The notes beneath the pieces are model-generated. The model saw only the letters and a program-made list of their open reading frames with translations, did not search any database and had not been told where the DNA came from. A stretch of DNA of 47,253 nucleotides from Actinomycetota bacterium (GTDB lineage: Bacteria > Actinomycetota > Actinomycetes > Streptosporangiales > Streptosporangiaceae). Below are positions 1 to 6,433 of the stretch, piece by piece. How positions within the stretch are numbered: position 1 is the stretch's first letter; each line of letters opens with the position of its first letter. The DNA lies in the NCBI GenBank assembly GCA_003168255.1, contig PMSU01000064.1, positions 19,309 through 66,561 of the forward strand. The letters are read 5' to 3'. A program made the translations under genes and the position numbers.

Positions 1-36
1 GGCGCGGGGAGGTTGGCGCGGGGAGGTTGGCGCGGG
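1..36. repeat. 14-bp tandem repeat at window edge
   Basis: The unit GGCGCGGGGAGGTT occurs twice in full (1-14, 15-28) and then partially (29-36). It lies just past the 3' end of the small secreted-protein gene. The array may continue outside the window, so its true copy number is unknown. Confidence 0.6.
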
Positions 37-47
37 TGCGGGGCGGT

Positions 48-365
48 TCACCAGGAGTTGTAGCCGCCGATGCAGTTCAGTTCCATGTAGCCCCAGATCT
101 GGGGGCCGTAGTCGAAGGTCGCTGCCCAGCCGTCGTAGACGGGCTGTGCGCCGGGGGTGTGGCCGACCTTCTTCCCGTAGTACAGCGTCGTGATCAGGTT
201 CACCGGCTGCTGGGTCGCGGAGTCGAAGTTCTGGTAGAAGCTGGCGCTCTGGCACACATTGATCGCATGCTCCGGAGCCACATCCGCCAGCGCACCTGGC
301 GCAGCCACCGTGATCGCCAGCACAGCCGCAGCGCAGACAGACCCCGCGGTCAGCAGTTTTTTCAC
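48..365 (-). CDS. small secreted protein, function unknown
   Basis: I do not recognise a family. The product, read from the GTG at 365, is about 105 residues: a Lys-Lys N-terminus, a hydrophobic stretch rich in Ala/Val and an Ala-Leu-Ala-type cleavage region, which together make a Sec signal peptide. A mature part of about 75 residues follows, with two cysteines (one early in NVCQ, one near the end in NCIGG) that could form a disulfide, and many aromatic residues (YYGKK, DGWAATFDYG, IWGYMELN). The open frame extends upstream to 455, but starting there would put about 30 charged residues ahead of the signal peptide, so the internal GTG is preferred. Its ribosome-binding site is weak. A 13-bp palindrome lies about 90 bp upstream. 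It is probably an exported peptide of the kind common in actinomycetes. Confidence 0.6.
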   Translation of the reverse strand: MKKLLTAGSVCAAAVLAITVAAPGALADVAPEHAINVCQSASFYQNFDSATQQPVNLITTLYYGKKVGHTPGAQPVYDGWAATFDYGPQIWGYMELNCIGGYNSW

Positions 366-454
366 GTCAATCCCATCGTGCCGATCAGGCCGGCGACTGT
401 TGATCTTGCCCGGCAGGGCTGCCGGCGCGCATCGCCGACTTGTTCCGAGCCTCA

Positions 455-467
455 ACCTGTCACAGGT
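455..467. promoter_or_regulatory. palindrome upstream of the secreted-protein gene
   Basis: ACCTGT-C-ACAGGT is a perfect 6-bp inverted repeat around one central base. It lies about 90 bp upstream of the proposed GTG start at 365, next to AT-rich DNA (468-520) that could hold a minus-strand promoter. A regulator-binding role is inferred from symmetry and position only. Confidence 0.3.
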
Positions 468-669
468 ATGGGAATTTTTCTACATGTACCCTATCGATTG
501 AGTCATATTTTCCTAGACCGGACTCAGCACAGGCAGTGGCCCGCCGCTGCCTGACCCGCGAAAGTGCAGGCAGCCGAACGGATTCAGCCGTGGCAAGCGG
601 CCTGCGGCTCGAAACAGCCGGGGCCGCCGCCATGCAGTCACGTCGCTGATCGGGGGCATCAGCCGGCTG

Positions 670-792
670 CCACTTCCGGATATGGCTGGCCACGGTGTCG
701 GAGATCACCAGGTCGCCCGCCGCGTCCACCGCGATCCCGGCCGAGAGGGTCAGCCTGGCAGCAGTCGCCGGGCCGCCATCGCCGTTTGCACC
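670..792 (-). pseudogene. NHL-repeat protein remnant
   Basis: The minus strand encodes one recognisable NHL-type beta-propeller repeat: GANGDGGPATAARL, then GIAVDAAGDLVISDT, then HIRKW. This matches the usual pattern of a Gly-rich lead-in, an 'AVDAAGNLYIAD' strand and a terminal 'IRKV'. The flanking parts of the same 123-codon frame (460-831) look like random high-GC coding and there is no second repeat. NHL proteins normally carry about six repeats, so this is a leftover of a lost gene. The rest of the roughly 600-bp gap between the secreted-protein gene and the GGDEF gene shows no other coding signal. Confidence 0.5.
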
Positions 793-1085
793 ACGCTCAG
801 ACCACGGCACGCCTCGGCCTACCGCCCGCATGAGGCTTCTGGCCGGGATCAGGCCCAGCTGGTGTCACGCATCGCGGTCCTTCTCTCCGGCGTCCTGGCC
901 GGACTGGACCGTGGCCGGTCTCGCCCGACTTCCGGTATCGCTGATCTTGCGTGCGTTACGCGGTTTCATGCCTGGCTGCGCAACTCTTACTTTCCGACGA
1001 TCCAGGCTGCTTGACACCATACGCCTAAATACTGCGACAATCTGAGACTACGCACTTACGTACCGCGATCGTGAAGGATACCCGG

Positions 1086-2483
1086 ATGGGCCTGGCACCG
1101 GGGCAACCGAACGCGTGGCTCGTTCGTGCCCGCTGGCCTGGCACAATACGTGCCTGGCCGGTCTGGGGGCTGGAACCGCGGCTGCGCCGCTACGTCATCG
1201 GCGTGATCGCCGCCGGCGCCGCAGCCATCGGCTCCGCCGCCGCGTTTACCGTATGGCGCGGCAGCAATGCGGTGATGTTCGTGTTCCTGCTGGCTATCGG
1301 CGCGATTACCGTCGAGGCAATCCGGCGATTAGGTGAGCCTGCCGGGGCTAGCAAGGATGCGCATGGGCTCTGGGAGCTCTCCATCGCGCTCTTGCTGCCC
1401 CCGTTCTACGCCATGATCGCGCCCATCGCGGTGATGCTCCTCACCCAATGGCGGGTACGCCGCACCATCGCTCACCGCCGGGTATTCAGCGCCGCCGCCA
1501 TCGGCCTGTCGTACGGCGCGGCGTCATTGCTGTTTCATGCCGTCTGGCACCACTCCAGCCAGCTGCCCGATACGCAGACCGGGCTGCTCGCGTGGGGCGT
1601 CCTCGCCGCGGCGAGCGCGATCCTGCGGTGGGCGGTCAACAACGCGATGGTCCTGACCGCGGTCAAGCTTGACGACCCGGCAGCCCGCATCCGTGACCTG
1701 CTGGGCGGCCGTGATTCCCTCTGGAACGACGTCGCGGAGCTGTGCGTGGGGGTACTGGTCGCCTTCTCCGCGGCCACCGGCCCGGTGCTGCTGATCTTCG
1801 CGCTGCCGTGTGGCACCCTGCTCCAGCGCTCCGCCCGGCACGCTCAGCTGCTGCACTCTTCCCGGATCGACGCCCAGACTGGGCTACTCAGTCCCGTCAC
1901 CTGGGAGCGAGAGGCGGCCGTACAGGTGACGCGGGCGGTGCGGGCTGGCAGCCCGCTTGCGGTGGCGATGGTACACATCGACCATTTCACGGCCGTCAAA
2001 GACAGCTACGGGCACGCGGTCAGCGACCAAGTACTCCGCGAGGTGGCGCACGCGCTAGTCGGCGGCATGCGCGGCTACGACCTGCCAGGGAGATTTGGCC
2101 GCGAGGAATTCATCGTCCTGCTGGCCCAGGCGGATGCCAACGAGGCCCTCTTCGTCGCCGAGCTGCTGCGGGCCAGGATCAGCGAGATCATCATCCCGAC
2201 CGGCAGCGGCACTGGGAGCGGGAGCGGCGGCGGCCCGGGAAGCGGCGGCGCCGGGAGCGGCGGCGGCCCGGGAAGCGGCGGCGCCGGGAGCGGCAGCGGC
2301 CCGGGAAGCGGTAGCGCGGGTTATCCAGCGCACATCACCGTGTCCATCGGCGTGGCCGCTCTCGCCGACACCATCAGGGACCTGACTGACCTGCTCACCG
2401 CCGCCGACGCAGCCTTGCACTGGGCCAAACGCGCCGGGGATAACTCGGTGCGCTTCGCCGGCCTGCCCCCGCCCGCCGCCTGA
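1086..2483 (+). CDS. membrane GGDEF-domain protein (putative diguanylate cyclase, altered signature)
   Basis: The N-terminal half has roughly six hydrophobic segments (about residues 35-240), followed by a GGDEF domain that would make c-di-GMP. The domain opens with DAQTGLL, has an RxxD inhibitory I-site (RGYD) and then reads GREEF at residues 338-342 where GG(D/E)EF is expected, so the second glycine is arginine. A Gly/Ser/Pro/Ala tract of about 40 residues (around 373-411) interrupts the domain before the conserved HITVSIGVA strand. ATG at 1086 is chosen because GAAGGA lies 7 bases upstream; a GTG at 1071 is possible but has no ribosome-binding site. The membrane half is closely similar to that of the GGDEF protein at 14800-16185 (EAxRRLGxPAG; RRVFSAAA), so the two are paralogues. 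The changed signature may mean reduced or absent synthase activity. Confidence 0.85.
   Translation: MGLAPGQPNAWLVRARWPGTIRAWPVWGLEPRLRRYVIGVIAAGAAAIGSAAAFTVWRGSNAVMFVFLLAIGAITVEAIRRLGEPAGASKDAHGLWELSIALLLPPFYAMIAPIAVMLLTQWRVRRTIAHRRVFSAAAIGLSYGAASLLFHAVWHHSSQLPDTQTGLLAWGVLAAASAILRWAVNNAMVLTAVKLDDPAARIRDLLGGRDSLWNDVAELCVGVLVAFSAATGPVLLIFALPCGTLLQRSARHAQLLHSSRIDAQTGLLSPVTWEREAAVQVTRAVRAGSPLAVAMVHIDHFTAVKDSYGHAVSDQVLREVAHALVGGMRGYDLPGRFGREEFIVLLAQADANEALFVAELLRARISEIIIPTGSGTGSGSGGGPGSGGAGSGGGPGSGGAGSGSGPGSGSAGYPAHITVSIGVAALADTIRDLTDLLTAADAALHWAKRAGDNSVRFAGLPPPAA
2220..2318 (+). repeat. 33-bp minisatellite inside the GGDEF gene
   Basis: Three 33-bp units in frame (2220-2252, 2253-2285, 2286-2318) each encode GSGGGPGSGGA or a near copy (third: GSGSGPGSGSA). 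Units one and two are identical. The array is preceded by a looser Gly-Ser run from 2202. Copy number should be prone to slippage without breaking the frame. Confidence 0.9.
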
Positions 2484-2488
2484 CGCTG

Positions 2489-3631
2489 CTACACGCCGAG
2501 GCCGCGGCCGATGATTTCCTTCATGATCTCCGTGGTGCCGCCGAAGATGGTCTGCACCCGGCCGTCGGCGAATGCCCGGGCCACCGGATACTCGCGCATG
2601 AAGCCGTAGCCGCCGTATAGCTGGACGCAGCGGTCAACTACCCGGTTGCAAAGCTCGGTGTCCCAGTACTTGACCATGGACGCCTCTTCGGTGGACAGCC
2701 GGCCCGCGTTGTGCTCGGTGACGCAGCGATCGGTGAAGGCCCGTGCCACCGCGAGTTCGGTGGCCATCTCCGCCAGCACGAACCTGTTGTGCTGGAACTT
2801 CCCGATCGGGCGGCCGAACGCCTGCCGCTGCTTGCAGTACTCGAGGGTCTCCTCGAACGCCTTCTCCGCGCCGGCCAGCGCCGCCGTGGCAATCGCCACC
2901 CGCTCCCGCGGGAGGTTCTTCATCAGCCCGATGAACCCGTCGCCTTCGCCGCCAAGCAGGTTGTCGACCGGCACGCGCACGTCGGTGAAGAACAGCTCGG
3001 AGGTGTCCTGCGCGTGCATGCCGACCTTGTCCAGATTGCGGCCACGGTCAAAGCCGGCCATCCCCCGTTCCACGACGAGCAGGCTGATGCCCCGGTAGCC
3101 GGCATCGGGATCGGTCCGCGCGGCGACGATCACCAGGTCGCACATCTGCCCGTTGGAGATGAACGTCTTCTGCCCGTTCAGCACGTAGTGATCGCCGTCC
3201 CGCACCGCCGTCGAGCGCATCCCCTGAAGGTCGCTGCCCGCGCCGGGCTCGCTCATGGCGATCGCCGTGATGATCTCGCCCGAGCAGTAGCCGGGCAGCC
3301 AGCGCTCGAATTGCTCCGGCGTGCCTAGCCGCTGGAGGTACGGTCCGATGATGTCGTTGTGCACGCCGAACCCAGGCCCGTGCGCGCCCGCTCTGGCCAG
3401 CTCCTCGCCGAGGATCATGTAGTACCGGTAGTCCTGGGAGCCGCCGCCGCCGTACTTCTCATCGATCTCGATGCCAAGCAGGCCTGCCTGGCCGGCCGCC
3501 AGCCAGACGTCCCTGGACACCATGCCGTCCTGCTCCCACTGCTGGTGGTAGGGAGCGATCTCCTTAGCGATGAATGACCGGACCAGCTCGCGAAACGCCA
3601 CATGATCCTCGGTAAAGATGTCACGCTCCAC
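2489..3631 (-). CDS. acyl-CoA dehydrogenase (long-chain/LCAD-like)
   Basis: A 380-residue FAD enzyme that would catalyse the alpha,beta-dehydrogenation of an acyl-CoA. Family signatures are AMSEPGAGSDLQGM (about 125-138) and CVQLYGGYGFMREYP near the C-terminus. The position that is the catalytic Glu of medium-chain enzymes (YEGT) is glycine here (FGGTTEIM), and a Glu is present at residue 243 in LPRERVAI. This is the arrangement known from long-chain and isovaleryl-CoA dehydrogenases, so the base is probably Glu243. The start is GTG at 3631 with GGGAGG about 8 bases upstream. The gene is divergent from the ArsR-type regulator and shares its palindromic intergenic region. Its 3' end nearly abuts the GGDEF gene. 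The substrate cannot be read from the sequence. Confidence 0.92.
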   Translation of the reverse strand: MERDIFTEDHVAFRELVRSFIAKEIAPYHQQWEQDGMVSRDVWLAAGQAGLLGIEIDEKYGGGGSQDYRYYMILGEELARAGAHGPGFGVHNDIIGPYLQRLGTPEQFERWLPGYCSGEIITAIAMSEPGAGSDLQGMRSTAVRDGDHYVLNGQKTFISNGQMCDLVIVAARTDPDAGYRGISLLVVERGMAGFDRGRNLDKVGMHAQDTSELFFTDVRVPVDNLLGGEGDGFIGLMKNLPRERVAIATAALAGAEKAFEETLEYCKQRQAFGRPIGKFQHNRFVLAEMATELAVARAFTDRCVTEHNAGRLSTEEASMVKYWDTELCNRVVDRCVQLYGGYGFMREYPVARAFADGRVQTIFGGTTEIMKEIIGRGLGV

Positions 3632-3697
3632 TGCGGCGCCTCCCGGCCATATCGGTAGTCATCCGGCCCGTCGGATATGAGGTGAACGTAGCATAAG

Positions 3698-3739
3698 AGT
3701 TGCGAAAGACATGCTTCGCAACTAAGATTTCGAAGCATG
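3698..3739. promoter_or_regulatory. overlapping operator palindromes and leaderless promoter
   Basis: Two perfect inverted repeats share one arm. AGTTGCGAA (3698-3706) pairs with TTCGCAACT (3715-3723). CATGCTTCG (3710-3718) pairs with CGAAGCATG (3731-3739), whose last three bases are the regulator's ATG. A plus-strand promoter is embedded: TTGCGA (3700-3705), 17-bp spacer, TAAGAT (3723-3728), then 8 bases to the ATG at 3737. Transcription would therefore start at or next to the start codon, giving a leaderless mRNA. The element should bind the adjacent ArsR-type protein and control both directions; this is inference from position and symmetry. Confidence 0.75.
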
Positions 3740-4378
3740 TCCTTCGGATCTGATAGCCCCGGTGGCGCCGGCCCAGCGGAGCCCGCGCTGGGAACGCCGG
3801 AGAACCCGCTCAAGCTGACCGACCCGCGGACGATGCGCGGGCTCGCGCACCCGGCCCGGATCGCGATACTCGAGCATCTCGTCCTTGACGGGCCGGCCAC
3901 AGCCACCGAATGCGCCGACATCGTCGGCCTGTCACCCTCGGCATGCAGCTACCATCTGCGCGCGCTGGCCCGCTATGGCTTCACCGAGGAGGACCCGCGG
4001 AGCGCGGCCGACGGCAGGCACCGGCCGTGGCGCGCAAAGATCATCGCCCTGTCGTTCGGGGACGACCCCGGTGAGTCAACCGCCGTGCGGGCCGCGGGGC
4101 GGCTGCTGCGGGACAGCGCCATCACCCACTACGAACAGGCGCGCCAGCGATTTTACGACCGGCAGGAGGCTTACCCGGCGGACTGGCAGGCGGCCACCGG
4201 CACGACGTACGACTACGTGCACGTAACCCCGGCCGAGCTGGAGACCCTGCATCAGCAGCTGCGCGAGCTGGTCGGCCGTTATCGGAGGCTCGACCCGGCG
4301 CAGCGCCCCGACGGGGCGCGACGCGTACAGGCCACACTCGAGCTGATCCCGACATTCGCTCCGGGCGGCGGAAGCTGA
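3737..4378 (+). CDS. ArsR-type winged-helix transcriptional regulator
   Basis: A 213-residue regulator with a winged helix-turn-helix at about residues 27-90. GLAHPARIAILEHL is the typical first helix, ATECADIVGLSPSACSYHL the recognition unit and GRHRPW the wing. The C-terminal 110 residues (helical, QARQRFYDRQEAYPADW) form an uncharacterised effector or dimer part. No metal-binding Cys pair is visible, so this is not a classic metal sensor. There is no ribosome-binding site, which fits a leaderless message. The stop overlaps the start of the following MFS gene (TGATG), so the two are translationally coupled. The likely role is repression of its own exporter operon and perhaps of the divergent acyl-CoA dehydrogenase. 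Confidence 0.88.
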   Translation: MSFGSDSPGGAGPAEPALGTPENPLKLTDPRTMRGLAHPARIAILEHLVLDGPATATECADIVGLSPSACSYHLRALARYGFTEEDPRSAADGRHRPWRAKIIALSFGDDPGESTAVRAAGRLLRDSAITHYEQARQRFYDRQEAYPADWQAATGTTYDYVHVTPAELETLHQQLRELVGRYRRLDPAQRPDGARRVQATLELIPTFAPGGGS

Positions 4379-5722
4379 TGGCGTCGGCGGGCCGCTCTGT
4401 GCGCCGGATCGGCGCCTCGTGGCGTTCCGGCCCGATGGGCACCAAGGGCTTCCGGCTGCTGGCGGCCGGGCAGCTGACGTCGACGACTGGCGACTACTGT
4501 TACGCCGTCGCGCTGCCGTGGCTGGTGCTGTCCGGGCACTCCCTGCATACCGGGCCTGCCCTGCTCGGCATCGTGCTCGCCTGCTACGGCGTGCCGCGCA
4601 CGGTGCTGATCCCGTTGGGCGGGATCCTCGCCGACAAGATAGGACCGCGCAGGCTCATGCTCGCGGCAGATGTCGGGCGCTGCGCGCTCGTCGCCGCACT
4701 CGCCGTATTCGCCGCTAGGCGATTGTCGTCCGTCGAGATACTCGGCCCGGTCGCGGCTCATCGGCGCAGGTGAGGGACTGTTCCTTCCCGCCTCGTTCGC
4801 CATCATGCCGACATTGATCAAGCCGGATCAGCTGCCGGCCGGGAACGCGCTGTCGTCGGCCATGATGCAGGCGGGCTCGCTGGCCGGCCCGGTCCTGGGC
4901 GGGATTCTCGTCGCCACCGCCGGCTCGGCTGCGGCATTCGCCGCCGACGCGGCGTCGTTCGCCGTCTCCGCCGTCACGCTGGCATTCATCTCCGCAAGGA
5001 AGACCGCCGCGGTCGGCGAGGTTCCGGAGGGCGCAACGGCGGACGGCTCGGTCTGCGCCGGTGCCGCGGACGCGGGCAGCGATCAACCCAGCCCCGCCGG
5101 GCCGACCCTGTGGCAGCTGCTGCGCACCGCGCGCCTGCTACAGGTCCTGCTCGTCGTGACTATCGCCGCGAACCTCGCCTCCGGCGGCACATTCGACGTC
5201 GCACTCCCCGCGCTCGCCCACGCCAGGTTCGGCGCGGCCGGCTATGGCGCGCTGCTCGCCTGCTTCGGCGCTGGCGCGCTGCTCGGCACCCTCTACGCTG
5301 CCCGGGCCGGAACGTTTGCCCGCCCGGCGATCGTCGCCATGATGGCTTTCCTGGCCATGGCGATCGCCACCGGGCTGTTGCCTTTCCTGTGGGGTCTGCC
5401 AGGCGCCGCGGCGGCCATCCTGATCCTCGGGACCACCAACGGATTCGGCAATGTCGTCTTTATCACGCTGATACAGCAGTGGGCGCCAAGCCAGCTGCTC
5501 GGCCGCGTGATGAGCCTGGTGATGCTCGCCTCGCTGGGCAGCTTCCCGCTTTCGGTGGCACTGTCTGGCCTCCTGGTGCGTCACATCGGGCCGTCCCCGT
5601 TCTTCCCCATCGCCGGAGGCCTGGTTGTCCTGTCGGTTGCCGGCGCGCTCGGCCAGCGAGAGGTCAGGATGCTGGGCGCCGGGAAATCCGCGGCGGCCGA
5701 CCAGACGACGGTGCGGGCGTGA
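4378..5722 (+). pseudogene. MFS transporter, frameshifted
   Basis: A major facilitator of the MFS_3 class (about 447 residues if repaired) split between two frames. The first frame (4378-4773) encodes helices 1-3 with the loop motif GGILADKIGPRR and runs to ILGPVAA before meeting a stop. The second frame resumes with LIGAGEGLFLPASFA and runs to 5722. Protein similarity to the family continues across the junction, which places the shift at about 4753-4757; removing one G from the local GCGG restores ILGPVALIGAGEG. No slippery heptamer is evident, so it is either a real inactivating mutation or a sequencing error. Translation is coupled to the upstream regulator through TGATG. If functional, it would export a small molecule sensed by that regulator. 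Confidence 0.8.
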
Positions 5723-5725
5723 CCG

Positions 5726-6238
5726 TTATGCCGCGCTGGGCTCGGTCAGGTAGGCGTCCCACTGCGGGTCGCCGTCGTGGCTCGCCCCGATCAGCCGCCA
5801 GTGCGCGCCCCGCGGCACCACCGGAACGCAGCGAAGCGTCCAGCCGAGCTCCTCGACCAGCCGGTCAGCCTTGCGGTGATTACAACTCCGGCAGGACGCG
5901 ACGCAGTTCTCCCAGGTGTGCCCGCCGCCCTTGCTGCGCGGCATGACGTGATCGACGGTCTCGGCGCGATGGCCGCAGTAGGCGCACAGGTAATTGTCCC
6001 GGCGCATCAGCGCGGCCCTGGTCAGCGGTACCCGGTTCCGGTACGGCACCCGGACGTAACGGCGGAGCCTGATGACCGACGGCGTGGCGAGGCTGACCGA
6101 GGCTGAGCAAAGCATCGTGCCAGCGAGGTCGTCATGCACGATCTCCGCCTTTTCGCAGAGCACAAGGCATACGGCGCGGCGCAGGCCGACCGTGGTGAGC
6201 GGCTCATACGTGACGTTGAGCAGGAGTACACGCCGCAC
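5726..6238 (-). CDS. HNH endonuclease family protein
   Basis: A 170-residue protein beginning MRRVLLLNVTYEP, a form widespread and conserved in actinobacteria. The HNH domain spans about 70-130: a zinc-binding pair (C85, C88 in LCAYCG), the active-site pair D96-H97 (TVDHVMPRSKGG), N111 (TWENCV), a second Cys pair (C116, C119) and H121 (CNHRKADR). It starts at a GTG at 6238 with GGGAGGTGA upstream. It is single-copy in appearance, not flanked by homing or phage genes, and convergent with the MFS gene. Nuclease activity is expected from the motif; the biological role is unknown. Confidence 0.88.
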   Translation of the reverse strand: MRRVLLLNVTYEPLTTVGLRRAVCLVLCEKAEIVHDDLAGTMLCSASVSLATPSVIRLRRYVRVPYRNRVPLTRAALMRRDNYLCAYCGHRAETVDHVMPRSKGGGHTWENCVASCRSCNHRKADRLVEELGWTLRCVPVVPRGAHWRLIGASHDGDPQWDAYLTEPSAA

Positions 6239-6433
6239 CGCCGACTTTCACCTCCCGCCGACTTCACCGAGCACGCAGAATCAGGGTACGCCCTGCATCT
6301 AGTGTGCCGGCTGAGACACGTATCCGCCACCATATAGCCCGCGCGGCGCAGGACCTGGCCGGGCAGGTGATACAGGGATTACCTCTGGGGGTGCGGCCGA
6401 CCTGCACCGATCCGGCGCCGCTAAGGTCCTGGC

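Noticed and set aside
4735..4773. Programmed frameshift in the MFS gene
   Set aside because: No slippery heptamer or adjacent stimulatory stem was recognised; a mutation or sequencing error is simpler.
5110..5946. 278-codon Arg-rich frame across the MFS and HNH genes
   Set aside because: Its composition is that of an out-of-frame shadow and it overlaps two recognisable genes.
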